DNA of 64,000 nt from Kushneria konosiri (GCF_002155145.1 NZ_CP021323.1:2046001-2110000), one strand, 5' to 3'. Numbered from the stretch's first letter, positions 18,500 to 28,101 are shown. The notes: generated from the letters alone by a model not told the origin. Translations and numbers: made by a program.

Positions 18500-19318
18500 T
18501 CAGGCCACGCTGTTGCTGCCGCGCGGCCGATAAAGGGCAACGGCATTGTCATGCAGCGCCAGCATGGCGTGGGCATCGCCCAGGGTGTTGTGTAAAAGCT
18601 CGATATCCCCCTCCCGGAAGGGGCGCGGCGCGCGTGTTCCCGGCAGATCGGTGCCAAAGAGAAGGGCGTGCGGGTTGATGTCGGCAATGGCGGCAAGCGT
18701 TGCCGGTACATCCAGTGACACACGTCCAAAACCACTGGCCTTGACGCGTGCACCGGCCTCGACCAGTGCCAGAAGCGTCGGCAGACCCGCCTGAGAAAGC
18801 CCCAGATGGTCAATCACAATGGCCGGAAGCGTGCGCAATAGTGTCAGGTGCGGGGCGAGGTCGCCGGCATCGGCATAAATCTCGCAGTGCCAGCCGACCA
18901 CATCAAAAACACGCTGGGCCTGGCGGGCCATGGCTTCGATATCGGTGGCCATACCCCGTTTGAGATTGAATCGAATGGCTCGAACACCGGCCTCGTCAAG
19001 TTCGAGCAGGCGTGCATCGCTGATGTCGTCGGGCAGTTGTGTCACCCCCACAAAATCGCCGCCCAGCGCTTCAAGGGCCGCCAGCAGGTAGTCCTGGTCC
19101 GTGCCCTGAAAGGAGCCCGAAACGATGGCACCGCCCCGGATGTCCAGCCCACGGGTGAGCTTTTGATAGTCCTCGACGGTGAAGGGAGAGGGGCGAAATC
19201 CCTGGTTGTCGATCAGGGGGAAGCGGGGATCGATGATATGTAGATGTGCATCGAAGCAGCCGTGTGGTTCACGATGATCGTGTCGGTAGTGTCCGGTAAA
19301 GGGAATAACCTCAGCCAT
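18500..19318 (-). CDS. Amidohydrolase family protein (PDC lactonase-like, TIM barrel)
   Basis: 272 residues. The first-strand metal motif FDAHLHI (about 22-28) and the late aspartate in LFGTDLPGTRAPRPF (about 226-240) fit the amidohydrolase-2 group, whose members hydrolyse lactones such as 2-pyrone-4,6-dicarboxylate or decarboxylate aromatic acids. The exact substrate is unknown. GGAG precedes the ATG by five bases. The AbrB-family gene lies downstream, and a 21-base palindrome (19360-19380) lies 42 bases upstream of the start. Confidence 0.82.
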   Translation of the reverse strand: MAEVIPFTGHYRHDHREPHGCFDAHLHIIDPRFPLIDNQGFRPSPFTVEDYQKLTRGLDIRGGAIVSGSFQGTDQDYLLAALEALGGDFVGVTQLPDDISDARLLELDEAGVRAIRFNLKRGMATDIEAMARQAQRVFDVVGWHCEIYADAGDLAPHLTLLRTLPAIVIDHLGLSQAGLPTLLALVEAGARVKASGFGRVSLDVPATLAAIADINPHALLFGTDLPGTRAPRPFREGDIELLHNTLGDAHAMLALHDNAVALYRPRGSNSVA

Positions 19319-19359
19319 GGCAGCTCCTTGAGCATCCAGCGATCATGAGATAGTACATT

Positions 19360-19380
19360 TTATACCTTTGGTGGGTATAA
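19360..19380. promoter_or_regulatory. Palindrome TTATACC-N7-GGTATAA, candidate operator
   Basis: Two perfect 7-base arms with a 7-base spacer, located 42 bases before the amidohydrolase start and about 75 bases before glnE. It resembles a GntR- or LacI-type operator and most likely controls the amidohydrolase-AbrB pair. Confidence 0.4.
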
Positions 19381-19455
19381 CAAGCATGCGGGGTGATGGC
19401 TCTGACTGCAATCTTCGTTATGCTGGCAGGTAACGGATCAAAGAGAGGCCCTTCC

Positions 19456-22398
19456 ATGTCCCTGCAAGCTGCCCTGACAGGCCTTCCTGAAGCCCTGCAG
19501 TCTCAGGCACGTCGTACCCTTGAGACATTTGATGAGGCCCTGCTGGCCCGTCTGGGCGAGGAGCGCCTGCGCGAACTGGTCACCACCATTACGGCCAGTG
19601 ATTTTGTGGCCCGGGCCCTCTCCAATGATGGTGTCATGCTTGATCGCCTGCTGGCGCATGAGGAGCTTGTCGCGGCGCCGAGTCGGGAAACCCTGGACAG
19701 CTGGCTCGACAGGGCGCTTGAGGGAGCCGACACCGAGGCGGATCTTCAGCGCGTGCTGCGACGGTTTCGGCGCGAGCGCATGGTGGCGATTATCTGGCGC
19801 GACCGTAACGACTACGCCGATGCCTGGGCAATCGCGGCGGCTGTCTCGCGGCTTGCCGAGGTCTGCATGGAGGCGGCGCTTCGCTGGCATGAAAAGGCGC
19901 TGGCCACGCGCTATGGCAAGCCCTCACCGGACAGCGATGGCCGACCCCAGCGCATGGTAATACTGGGCATGGGCAAGCTCGGGGCCGGCGAGCTCAATCT
20001 CTCTTCCGATATTGATCTAATCTTTGCCTATCCCGAAAAGGGACAGACGCAGGGCGGTGAGCGTGCGCTGGAGCATCAGGAGTATTTCACCCGCCTGGGG
20101 CAGAAGGTCATTGCCTCACTGGATGCCGTCACGGCGGATGGTTTTGTCTTTCGCGTCGACATGCGTCTTCGTCCTCTTGGGGATGGCGGGCCCTTGACTG
20201 GCAGCTTTGCAAGCCTTCTGTCCTACTACCAGAGCCAGGGGCGCGAATGGGAGCGCTATGCCATGCTCAAGGCGCGTCCGGTAGCGGGCGACCTTGAGGC
20301 CGGCCAGCGTCTGTTGAGTGAGCTGCGGCCCTTTGTCTATCGCAAGTACATTGATTTTGGAGCGATCGAATCGCTGCGGGAAATGAAGGCGTTGATCAAT
20401 CGCGAGGTTCGGCGTCGCGGTCGCGAGGATGACATCAAGCTGGGCGCCGGCGGTATTCGTGAGGTGGAATTTGTCGTTCAGGCCTTTCAGCTGATTCGCG
20501 GTGGGCGCGTGACCGAGCTGCAGACGCCGTCGCTCAAACGGGCGCTGGCCGAGCTTGAGCGTCTTGAAATCATGTCGCGTCACGATGTGCGTGCCCTGCA
20601 GTCTGACTATGTCTTTCTGCGCGATCTCGAACATGCCCTGCAGGGGCTGGAGGATCGTCAGACCCAGTCCCTGCCCGAGGACGAGCTTCCACGCGCCCGC
20701 ATCGCCTTTGCCATGGGCCATGAGCACTGGGATGGACTGATAGCCGATCTCGGAGAGGTACGCCGCCGGGTGCGTGAGCGCTTTGACGAAGTCGTGGCCC
20801 CGCCTGAAGAGGAGGATCACGAGCTGATCGAGGCCGGTGCGCTCGAAGAGTGGCGGGCGCTCTGGCAGGAGGCCTTTGACGATGAGGCGGCGATCGCGTT
20901 GTTGTCCGAGTCCGGCTTTCGCGACCCGCCCCGGGCACGCGAGCGCCTGCTCAAGCTGCGTCACGGGCGTGCCGTGACCGGTATGCAACGCATCGGCTTT
21001 GAGCGTCTCGAGGCGCTGATGCCGGTACTTTTATCCAATGTCGCGACCACCGAGACACCGGATATTACGCTTGAGCGGGTGCTGGCGCTGGTGGAGGCGG
21101 TGCTGCGCCGCACGGCTTACCTGTCCCTGCTCAAGGAAAACCCCGATGCGCTGACGCAGTTTGTGCGTCTTTGCAGTGCCAGTGCCTGGATCAGCGAACA
21201 GCTGGCGCGCTATCCGGTACTGCTTGATGAGCTGCTTGATCCGCGCAATCTCTATACCCCGCCCGAGCGGGGCGAGCTGGAAGATGAGTTGCGACAGACC
21301 CTGTCACGGTTGCCACCCAATGATGAAGAGAGCCAGCTCGAAGCGTTACGACTGTTTCGCCATGCTCGTGTGCTCAATGTGGCGGCCGCCGATGTGGCCG
21401 GTGCGCGCCCGCTGATGGTGGTCAGCGATCATCTGACCATGATCGCCGAAGTGGTACTGGAAGCCGTGGTAAAACTGGCCTGGCAAGGGCTGACGTCACG
21501 TCACGGCTATCCTCGTCGACGCGATGGCAGTTACGCCGGCGCCGAGGATATCGATTTTCTGGTCGTGGGTTATGGCAAGCTCGGCGGGATCGAGATGGGC
21601 TACGGCTCCGATCTGGATCTGGTCTTTTTGCACGATGCCGACCCGCGAGGCAGTACCAATGGCGCGCGCAGCCTCGACAACCCGGTCTTCTATGCCCGCA
21701 TGGGTCAGCGTATCATTCACATGCTGACCACCACGACGCCTGCCGGCGTGCTCTATGAGGTGGATATGCGTCTGCGGCCGTCGGGCAATTCAGGGCTTCT
21801 GGTGTCATCGCTGGAGGCCTTTGCCGATTATCAGCACCGCGAGGCCTGGGTGTGGGAGCATCAGGCACTGGTACGTGCCCGCGCCGTGGCCGGTAGTCCG
21901 GCGCTTGCGCGACGTTTTGAAGACATTCGTCGTGAGACGCTCTCAAGGGTGCCGGACGTGGCGACGCTCAAGCGCGAAGTGGTCGCCATGCGAGAGAAGA
22001 TGCGCCAGCACCTGGGCAGCAGTCAGCAGTCACGAACCGCTGGCTGGTTTCATCTCAAGCAGGACCCGGGTGGCATGGTCGACATCGAATTCATGAACCA
22101 GTTTGCCGTGCTGGCCATGGGGCACAGGGAAAAGGCCCTGCTGACCTATACCGACAACATGCGGATTCTGGAGACGCTGGAGTCTTCCGGACATCTGCCG
22201 TTTGAAGGTGCCGAACAGCTGCGCAAGGCCTGGCTTGCCTATCGGGATGCCAGCCACCGAGGAGCATTGACGCGTGCCGGATCACTGGTGCCGGAGGCCG
22301 GGTTCGCTGAGCACCGCCAGGCCGTGCAGGCCCTCTGGCATCGCTATCTCGAGGCCGAGGAGACAACTTCCGATGGTGTCGAGGGAGCCAGCGACTGA
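19456..22398 (+). CDS. glnE: Bifunctional glutamine synthetase adenylyltransferase/adenylyl-removing enzyme
   Basis: 980 residues from the ATG at 19456 (AGAGAGG seven bases upstream; an earlier in-frame ATG at 19393 is unsupported). Two nucleotidyltransferase domains are visible: the removing half with GMGKLGAGELNLSSDIDLIFAYP near 175 and the adenylylating half with GYGKLGGIEMGYGSDLDLVFLHD near 705, each with the metal-binding D-x-D. Responding to PII and glutamine, it attaches AMP to glutamine synthetase or removes it, setting nitrogen assimilation. It is a single gene, convergent with trhO. Confidence 0.97.
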   Translation: MSLQAALTGLPEALQSQARRTLETFDEALLARLGEERLRELVTTITASDFVARALSNDGVMLDRLLAHEELVAAPSRETLDSWLDRALEGADTEADLQRVLRRFRRERMVAIIWRDRNDYADAWAIAAAVSRLAEVCMEAALRWHEKALATRYGKPSPDSDGRPQRMVILGMGKLGAGELNLSSDIDLIFAYPEKGQTQGGERALEHQEYFTRLGQKVIASLDAVTADGFVFRVDMRLRPLGDGGPLTGSFASLLSYYQSQGREWERYAMLKARPVAGDLEAGQRLLSELRPFVYRKYIDFGAIESLREMKALINREVRRRGREDDIKLGAGGIREVEFVVQAFQLIRGGRVTELQTPSLKRALAELERLEIMSRHDVRALQSDYVFLRDLEHALQGLEDRQTQSLPEDELPRARIAFAMGHEHWDGLIADLGEVRRRVRERFDEVVAPPEEEDHELIEAGALEEWRALWQEAFDDEAAIALLSESGFRDPPRARERLLKLRHGRAVTGMQRIGFERLEALMPVLLSNVATTETPDITLERVLALVEAVLRRTAYLSLLKENPDALTQFVRLCSASAWISEQLARYPVLLDELLDPRNLYTPPERGELEDELRQTLSRLPPNDEESQLEALRLFRHARVLNVAAADVAGARPLMVVSDHLTMIAEVVLEAVVKLAWQGLTSRHGYPRRRDGSYAGAEDIDFLVVGYGKLGGIEMGYGSDLDLVFLHDADPRGSTNGARSLDNPVFYARMGQRIIHMLTTTTPAGVLYEVDMRLRPSGNSGLLVSSLEAFADYQHREAWVWEHQALVRARAVAGSPALARRFEDIRRETLSRVPDVATLKREVVAMREKMRQHLGSSQQSRTAGWFHLKQDPGGMVDIEFMNQFAVLAMGHREKALLTYTDNMRILETLESSGHLPFEGAEQLRKAWLAYRDASHRGALTRAGSLVPEAGFAEHRQAVQALWHRYLEAEETTSDGVEGASD

Positions 22399-22403
22399 CC
22401 ACA

Positions 22404-22423
22404 GGCCGCCCTGATGGGCGGCC
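22404..22423. terminator. Hairpin between convergent glnE and trhO
   Basis: GGCCGCCC and its complement form an 8-bp stem with a TGAT loop, six bases after the glnE stop. No T-run follows on either strand, so termination is only likely by position. Confidence 0.45.
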
Positions 22424-22446
22424 CGGTGCGATGGCCTGATCCCGGG

Positions 22447-23406
22447 TTAGTGGTTCTGGTCGGTGCGCGGATTGCGCCCGATGGGATGGGCTTCTCCGCG
22501 TGCCCTTGCCAGTTCGATCTGGCGCTGACGCTCACGGGCACCTGCGCGCGTCTTTTCGGGCAGATTATCCCAGCAGTGCGGGCAGCTGATGCCCGGTTCA
22601 TAGTACTCGGACTGCTGGTCTCGGGCCGAGATGGGTCGCCGGCAGGCGTGGCACTGATCGAAATCCCCCTCGCTCAGGTCGTGGCGCACGGTGACCCGGT
22701 TGTCGAACACGAAGCAGTCGCCGCGCCAGCGCGAATCTTGCTTGGGCACCGTTTCCAGATATTTCAGGATGCCTCCCTTGAGGTGATATACCTCTTCAAA
22801 CCCCTGCTCCAGCATGTAGCTGGAAGCCTTTTCGCAGCGAATGCCGCCGGTACAGAACATGGCGACCTTCTTGTGTCTGGCCGGGTCGTAATGAGCCTTC
22901 ACATACTCGGGGAACTCGCGAAATGAGCGGGTCTTCGGGTCTACTGCGCCTTCAAAGGTGCCGATCTCGACTTCGTAGTCATTGCGCGTGTCGATCAGCA
23001 GCACTTCCGGGTCGCTGATCAGTTCGTTCCACTGCTCGGGTTCGACATAGGTTCCGACCCGGCGATTGGGATCGACGCCGTCCACGCCCAGCGTCACGAT
23101 CTCGCGCTTCAATTTGACCTTGGTGCGGTAAAACGGCTGCTCCTGCGCTCGGGATTCCTTGTGCTCGAGATCCGCCAGTCGCGGATCGTTTTTCAGCCAG
23201 CCCAGCAGGGCATCGATGCTGTCCCGCGTGCCGGAGACAGTGCCATTGATACCTTCCTCGGCCAGCAATAATGTGCCCTTGACGTCATTGGTGCGCATGG
23301 CCTCGAGCAGCGGTTCACGAAGGGCCTCATAATCGGGCAGGGAGACAAACTTGTAGAGGGCGGCCACCACAATGGGGCCCTCATCGGGTAGATCAGGGGG
23401 TGTCAT
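22447..23406 (-). CDS. trhO: tRNA uridine(34) 5-hydroxylase (oxygen-dependent, rhodanese-like)
   Basis: 319 residues from the ATG at 23406, which has GGAG six bases upstream; an in-frame ATG at 23457 lacks one. It has an N-terminal acylphosphatase-like domain, a rhodanese domain with active-site cysteine in [13 protein letters not shown], and a C-terminal cysteine-rich segment (CHACRRPIS and CPHCW) that may bind metal. TrhO (YceA) hydroxylates U34 of tRNA at the wobble position using oxygen, the first step to cmo5U/mo5U. Divergent from the aminotransferase gene at 23686. Confidence 0.93.
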   Translation of the reverse strand: MTPPDLPDEGPIVVAALYKFVSLPDYEALREPLLEAMRTNDVKGTLLLAEEGINGTVSGTRDSIDALLGWLKNDPRLADLEHKESRAQEQPFYRTKVKLKREIVTLGVDGVDPNRRVGTYVEPEQWNELISDPEVLLIDTRNDYEVEIGTFEGAVDPKTRSFREFPEYVKAHYDPARHKKVAMFCTGGIRCEKASSYMLEQGFEEVYHLKGGILKYLETVPKQDSRWRGDCFVFDNRVTVRHDLSEGDFDQCHACRRPISARDQQSEYYEPGISCPHCWDNLPEKTRAGARERQRQIELARARGEAHPIGRNPRTDQNH

Positions 23407-23685
23407 GCAGTTCTCCAGGCAGTCGCCCTCGCAAGGGGCGGACCAGGGGGATGTCATGCGCCCGAACGGGCGACGGCGCGCATTTTACGCCTGTCCTTTT
23501 CCGGTTGCACCCCCGGCCACCACCATGTCCGAGATCATCACCGCCCGGGCAGACCCCTTTCCTGACGCGCAGCGCCCTGGCGGCACTGATATGATCGGGG
23601 CAGCGGGTCGCGGCAAATGACCTGATAATAAATAATGTCACCCATGCGCGCTGATGGCGCAGGATAACGCACAGTGGAAGGGATC

Positions 23686-24555
23686 ATGTCACGAACAGTC
23701 TACGTCAACGGTCGGTACGTACCCGAAAGTGAAGCCAGCGTTTCAGTCTTTGATCGCGGCTTTCTGTTTGCCGACGGTATCTATGAGGTCACAGCCGTGC
23801 TCAAGGGCCGGCTGGTGGATTTCGAAGGGCATGCCGCGCGTCTGCATCGCTCGCTCAATGAGCTGAACATGCATCTCTCACTCAACGATAATGCCCTGCG
23901 CGATATCCATCGTCAGCTCATTGATAAAAATGCCCTTCAGGAAGGACTGGTGTACCTGCAGGTGACCCGTGGTGCGGCCGACCGTGACTTTGCCTACCCC
24001 GAGGCGCAGACGCCGGCTACGGTTGTGGCGTTTACCCAGCAAAAGGCCATCATCGACAGCCCGCTGGCCGAGCGAGGGCTCAAGGTGATCTCCTTGCCCG
24101 ACATGCGGTGGGGACGTCGCGATATCAAGACCGTTCAGTTGCTGTACCCGTCCATGGCCAAGATGGAGGCCAAAAAGCGCGGCGCCGATGATGCCTGGCT
24201 GGTGGAGTCGGGGCTGGTCACGGAAGGCTCTTCCAGCAATGCCTGGATCGTTGATCATGACAACACGCTGATCACTCGCGAGCTGTCGCGTTCACTGTTG
24301 CATGGCATCACCCGCCGTACCGTCATGCAGCTTGCCAAAGCGCACGACATGAAGGTCGAGGAGCGCGGGTTTACCATCAAGGAGGCACAAAATGCCCGGG
24401 AGGCTTTCATGACCTCGGCCACATCGCTGGTGTATCCGGTGGTGTCCATTGATCAGCGTCCTGTTGGAGAAGGGCAGCCGGGAGAGATCACCAGAGCCCT
24501 GCGTCGTCTTTATATCGAAGCAAGCCTTGAGGCGATGGATGCCGGACAGGCCTGA
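23686..24555 (+). CDS. dat: D-amino acid aminotransferase (class IV PLP enzyme)
   Basis: 289 residues from MSRTVYVNGRYVPESEASVS, with AAGG six bases before the ATG at 23686. The class IV fold is shown by FDRGFLFADGIYEV (about 22-35), the PLP lysine in RDIKTVQLLYP (Lys146 region) and the phosphate-binding EGSSSNAW. The sequence is closer to D-alanine transaminase than to IlvE. It moves amino groups between D-amino acids and 2-oxo acids, giving D-Glu or D-Ala for peptidoglycan. It could also act as aminodeoxychorismate lyase, but the motifs fit less well. Confidence 0.85.
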   Translation: MSRTVYVNGRYVPESEASVSVFDRGFLFADGIYEVTAVLKGRLVDFEGHAARLHRSLNELNMHLSLNDNALRDIHRQLIDKNALQEGLVYLQVTRGAADRDFAYPEAQTPATVVAFTQQKAIIDSPLAERGLKVISLPDMRWGRRDIKTVQLLYPSMAKMEAKKRGADDAWLVESGLVTEGSSSNAWIVDHDNTLITRELSRSLLHGITRRTVMQLAKAHDMKVEERGFTIKEAQNAREAFMTSATSLVYPVVSIDQRPVGEGQPGEITRALRRLYIEASLEAMDAGQA

Positions 24556-24692
24556 ATCATGGATTAAGCTTCTTCCTTCGTGATCAAGTCGAGGCGCCTT
24601 TCGGTCGATAAAAGTGCCACAGTAGCCTGGCTTTATAGAAGAGTGTGCCAGGGACTGGCACTGCAGGGCGCTGTTCTAAAGGAGAGGCGCTA

Positions 24693-25235
24693 ATGGCGAA
24701 AGACGATGAAGGTTGGGTAGAGGAGAAGGAGAAGAAGCGACTGGCGGCATTGAATGTGCTTGGAATGTTGTATACCCCGCGCGAAGAGCGCTTTGATGCC
24801 ATTACACGCCTTATAGCGAGCCACTTTGATGTGCCGATCGCGATGATCTCGCTGGTCGGCGACAGACAGGTCTGGCTCAAGTCGGAAGTCGGTCTGACAG
24901 GGATTGAAGAGGTGCCTCGTGAGATCTCCTTTTGCGATCAGGCGATCAGGGAGCCGCAAATTCTGGTGGTTGAAGATGCCACGCTGGATGAGCGTTTCAA
25001 GGACAGCCCGCTCGTGACCGGAGAGGCCGGCCTGCGGTTTTATGCGGGCGCGGTGATTCATGCATCGCAGCGAGAGCCGATGGGCGCTGTTTGTATTATC
25101 GATCGCAAGCCGCGCCAGATGAGCTATCGGGACAGGCGACAGCTGATCGATTTTGCAGCTTATGCCAGGCGTGAAATGTCCAGGGCCGATGCCGAGATGC
25201 AGGACATCCCTTCAGTACAGACATCAAGGGAATAA
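24693..25235 (+). CDS. Single GAF domain protein
   Basis: 180 residues: a short charged N-terminal helix (EEKEKKRLAALNVLGML), then one GAF domain (about 35-160) with the pattern FDVPIAMISLVGDRQVWLKSE and a C-terminal helix. This type, often linked to GGDEF or kinase domains, is here alone, so it has no output domain. AAAGGAGAGG before the ATG is a strong ribosome binding site. It follows dat after 137 bases and is convergent with the MBL gene. The ligand is unknown. Confidence 0.85.
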   Translation: MAKDDEGWVEEKEKKRLAALNVLGMLYTPREERFDAITRLIASHFDVPIAMISLVGDRQVWLKSEVGLTGIEEVPREISFCDQAIREPQILVVEDATLDERFKDSPLVTGEAGLRFYAGAVIHASQREPMGAVCIIDRKPRQMSYRDRRQLIDFAAYARREMSRADAEMQDIPSVQTSRE

Positions 25236-25249
25236 TAAAAGGAAGGGAG

Positions 25250-25269
25250 GCTCCGGCCAGGGCCGGAGC
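25250..25269 (-). terminator. Terminator hairpin between GAF and MBL genes
   Basis: GCTCCGGC and its complement form an 8-bp stem with a 4-base loop, 12 bases past the MBL stop on the minus strand, followed there by a pyrimidine-rich stretch with TTTT. It probably serves the MBL gene. Confidence 0.65.
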
Positions 25270-25280
25270 TTCAAACAAGA

Positions 25281-26159
25281 TCAGAGTGTGGGCGACCAGA
25301 CGTGAGGCAAAAAGCGATAGCCCTGCGTGTCTTCCACGATATGGCCAATGCCGGGGAAATCCAGATGGTGACCGGCGATCATGATCTTCTCCCGGACCAC
25401 ACGCGCAAGAATGTCCTTTCGTGTGGCCATGGCCTGTTGGCCATCCACGTCAAAAAGCACACCGGCACCGGGCTCTGGCAGCTGAATCTGTGGCAGATGC
25501 ACGATATCCCCCCACAACAGCAGTCGCTCACTGCCGGATTCAATCAGGTAGCCACTGTGTCCCGGTGTATGCCCGGGCAGCGCGACGCGGGTCACACCCT
25601 CCATGACCTGATCACCATCGAGGCGCTCGATACGGTCGCGATTGATCTCGAGCACACGATGCGCCACGTCGAATTGCTGGGCGAACATGTCCGAAGCATC
25701 ATCGGGCGCTGGCTGCTGCCAGAAGTCCAGTTCCTCCCCCGGCACCAGAATGCGGGCATTGGCAAACGCCGGCTGATCGCTGGCGGTGATCAGACCACCA
25801 ATATGGTCCGGGTGCAGGTGTGTGATCAGGATGACATCGATGGCATCAGGCAGGATGCCGATATCGCTCAGGCCCTGTGACAGGCGAGCCCCTTCGCCAC
25901 TGGCCAGCGCGCCATAACCGGTATCCACCAGCACGCGCTGATCGCCAATGTGCAGCAGATAGGCATTGAGCGTGATGCGAGGCGGGTTGGGTCGCAGACT
26001 CTGGGCCTGAAGCGCTTCGGCGCGCGAGGCATCAACGTGCTGGATCAGCTCCAGTGATCCCTGCATATAGGCATCCATCAGGGTAGTGACGACGATCTCG
26101 CCGACGCGTAGATGATGAACATTGGCAGGCTGCTGATCGGGAAACAGGCTATCGCTCAC
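25281..26159 (-). CDS. MBL-fold metallohydrolase
   Basis: 292 residues from a GTG at 26159 with GGAGG four bases upstream. The zinc motif THLHPDHIGG (about 120-129), GHTPGHSGYL (about 203) and a late GHHLDFPGIG complete the di-zinc site. The layout matches quorum-quenching lactonase and AidC/PhnP-like hydrolases; the substrate may be a lactone or a thioester. Reading on to a start at 26366 would translate through tRNA-Pro and is rejected. There is no signal peptide. Confidence 0.88.
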   Translation of the reverse strand: MSDSLFPDQQPANVHHLRVGEIVVTTLMDAYMQGSLELIQHVDASRAEALQAQSLRPNPPRITLNAYLLHIGDQRVLVDTGYGALASGEGARLSQGLSDIGILPDAIDVILITHLHPDHIGGLITASDQPAFANARILVPGEELDFWQQPAPDDASDMFAQQFDVAHRVLEINRDRIERLDGDQVMEGVTRVALPGHTPGHSGYLIESGSERLLLWGDIVHLPQIQLPEPGAGVLFDVDGQQAMATRKDILARVVREKIMIAGHHLDFPGIGHIVEDTQGYRFLPHVWSPTL

Positions 26160-26265
26160 GGGGCCTCCGGTCTTGAATGTCGATGGGGGCAGCATAGCGT
26201 TTTGCAGCAGGATCGCCAGCCGGATGACGTATAAGCCCGATTCGATCAGGGGGAAGGGCGGACAT

Positions 26266-26299
26266 AAAAAAAGCGCCTGTCGATGAAGACAGGCGCTTT
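26266..26299 (-). terminator. Rho-independent terminator after tRNA-Pro
   Basis: On the minus strand AAAGCGCCTGTC pairs with its perfect complement around a 6-base loop and is followed by a run of seven T. It begins seven bases beyond the encoded CCA of tRNA-Pro. Confidence 0.93.
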
Positions 26300-26305
26300 G
26301 GAAAC

Positions 26306-26382
26306 TGGTCGGAATAGCAGGATTCGAACCTACGACCTCTGCCTCCCGAAGGCAGCGCTCTACCAAGCTGAGCTATATTCCG
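26306..26382 (-). tRNA. proK: tRNA-Pro (anticodon CGG)
   Basis: 77 bases including an encoded 3' CCA. The acceptor stem is CGGAATA/TATTCCG with the C1-G72 pair typical of bacterial tRNA-Pro. The anticodon stem CTGCC/GGCAG encloses the loop TTCGGGA, giving anticodon CGG for CCG codons, and the T arm holds GGTTCGAATCC. It is a single gene with its own terminator. Confidence 0.97.
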
Positions 26383-26447
26383 AAGGTCATGAGCTCGTCA
26401 TGACGGTGCGCATTATACTGCGCATTTCACGTAATGCAAGCCTTGCG

Positions 26448-27437
26448 TCAGGAGTGGCGATCCACGGCCTGGCGCACCAGCAGTTCCAGACTTTCGCGAT
26501 AGGGTGACGGTGGCAGCGTTGCGAGCTGCTCGAGCGCGCGATCCACCATCTCGTGAGCACGCGCTCGTGTGTATTCCAGCGCACCGGTATCACGCACAAT
26601 GGCCAGCACTTCGTCCAGATAGGACAGTCCGCCTTCGCTGATGGCACGACGAACCACGTTGGCCTGTGCCGGGCTGCCCACGGCCATGGCACGAATCAGG
26701 GGCAGTGTCGGCTTGCCCTCGGCCAGGTCATCACCCACGTTCTTGCCCATTTCGCTGGCATCGCCCTGATAGTCCAGCAGATCGTCGATGAGCTGAAATG
26801 CCAGTCCCAGATAGCGACCATAGAGCTTGAGGGCCTCGATCTGCGCTTCGCTGCCGCCAGCGACCAGAGCGCCGGTATGGGAGGCCGCCTCGAACAGCAT
26901 CGCTGTCTTGCCCTGAATGGTATCAAAGTAGGCAGATTCATCGATGTCGGCGTTGCCGATATTGGTCAGCTGCAGGACTTCGCCTTCCGCGATGATGGAG
27001 GTCGCGTTGGAAAGTACCGCCATGATGGGCATGGAGCCCACCTCGACCATCATTTCAAACGAGCGTGAATAGAGAAAATCACCCACCAGCACCGACGGGG
27101 CATTGCCCCAGGTGTCGTTGGCCGTAGCGCGGCCGCGACGCATATGGGACTCATCCACGACATCGTCGTGCAGGAGTGTCGAGGTGTGCATGAACTCGAT
27201 CAGGGCGGCCAGCGTAATGTGCTGTTGACCTTCATATCCCAGTGCTCTGGCCGATAGAAGGGCCAGCAATGGGCGAACGCGCTTGCCACCGCTTTCGATG
27301 ATGTAGTTGCCGATCGTTTCGATCAGGGGGACATGGGAGGCAAGCTGCGCGCGAATGGTGCGGTCAACAGCTGCAAAGTCTTCCATGACGGGTTCATGGG
27401 TCCTGGAAACGCTGGGTGAAACGACTTGGCTGTTCAC
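26448..27437 (-). CDS. ispB: Octaprenyl diphosphate synthase
   Basis: 329 residues from GTG at 27437, which has GAGG six bases upstream; ATG at 27386 (312 residues) is the alternative. Both aspartate-rich motifs are present: LLHDDVVDE and LIDDLLDYQGD, plus the GGKRVRP substrate motif. The enzyme extends farnesyl diphosphate with isopentenyl units to make the ubiquinone side chain. Chain length cannot be read with certainty. Divergent from rplU, as in Pseudomonas and E. coli. Confidence 0.95.
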   Translation of the reverse strand: MNSQVVSPSVSRTHEPVMEDFAAVDRTIRAQLASHVPLIETIGNYIIESGGKRVRPLLALLSARALGYEGQQHITLAALIEFMHTSTLLHDDVVDESHMRRGRATANDTWGNAPSVLVGDFLYSRSFEMMVEVGSMPIMAVLSNATSIIAEGEVLQLTNIGNADIDESAYFDTIQGKTAMLFEAASHTGALVAGGSEAQIEALKLYGRYLGLAFQLIDDLLDYQGDASEMGKNVGDDLAEGKPTLPLIRAMAVGSPAQANVVRRAISEGGLSYLDEVLAIVRDTGALEYTRARAHEMVDRALEQLATLPPSPYRESLELLVRQAVDRHS

Positions 27438-27609
27438 AGTGAACCTCGGGCTTCTATTCCCTGCAGGCATTGGCCCGGGCCGGCAGGACAACAGGGGGCT
27501 TGGGTTTGCCGGGCAGTCTTCTCGAAGGCCCTTTGGGCGTCGAAGCGACATGGATGCCCGGTATGCTAGGTAACCCCTTCATGGGCGTCAAGATGCATCG
27601 TGGCGGGCC

Positions 27610-27638
27610 TTGAGTTGCCTCGCGCGGGCGGTTATAAT
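27610..27638 (+). promoter_or_regulatory. Sigma-70 promoter of rplU-rpmA
   Basis: TTGAGT (27610-27615), 17-base spacer, TATAAT (27633-27638). The expected transcript starts near 27645 and has a leader of about 115 bases before rplU. The rest of the 323-base gap from 27438 holds no gene that I can see. Confidence 0.8.
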
Positions 27639-27760
27639 TCGCGCCCTTAACTCATCGTGCTCCCTGTAAGATGGCTCGTAATCCTCGTTTTACGCAGATT
27701 CGGGTCCACTTGCCACAGGTCGATGAAGCAGCCAACCGGATGAGTCAATTGGAGAATTCC

Positions 27761-28069
27761 ATGTACGCAGTAATCAAGAGCGGCGGCAAGCAGTATCGCG
27801 TTCAGGAAGGCCAGCGCATCAAGCTGGAAAAGCTGGATGCGGCCACTGGTGACAGCATCGATTTCGATCAGGTGCTGATGGTCGGCGGTGACGACGTCAA
27901 GATCGGTGCACCGCTGGTGTCGGGCGCTGTTGTCAAGGCAGAGGTCGTCTCTCACGGCCGCGGCGAGAAGGTTCATATCCTCAAGTTCCGTCGCCGCAAG
28001 CACAGCATGAAGCGTCAGGGCCACCGTCAGTGGTACACTGAAGTCAAAATCACCGGGATTACTGCGTAA
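27761..28069 (+). CDS. rplU: 50S ribosomal protein L21
   Basis: 102 residues, standard length, starting [14 protein letters not shown] with GGAG six bases before the ATG. A conserved [14 protein letters not shown] stretch (about 76-89) binds 23S rRNA. Upstream in-frame codons from 27671 belong to the leader. rpmA follows after 32 bases in the same operon. Confidence 0.98.
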   Translation: MYAVIKSGGKQYRVQEGQRIKLEKLDAATGDSIDFDQVLMVGGDDVKIGAPLVSGAVVKAEVVSHGRGEKVHILKFRRRKHSMKRQGHRQWYTEVKITGITA

Positions 28070-28101
28070 GCGTTTTTCCGCATTTTCAGGAGGTCATACT
28101 C

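Noticed and set aside
20116-20988. 290-codon minus-strand frame inside glnE
   Set aside because: Antisense shadow; glnE is complete across it.
26160-26366. N-terminal extension of the MBL-fold gene to 26366
   Set aside because: It would translate through the antisense of tRNA-Pro and its terminator; GTG at 26159 has GGAGG before it and begins at the conserved region.
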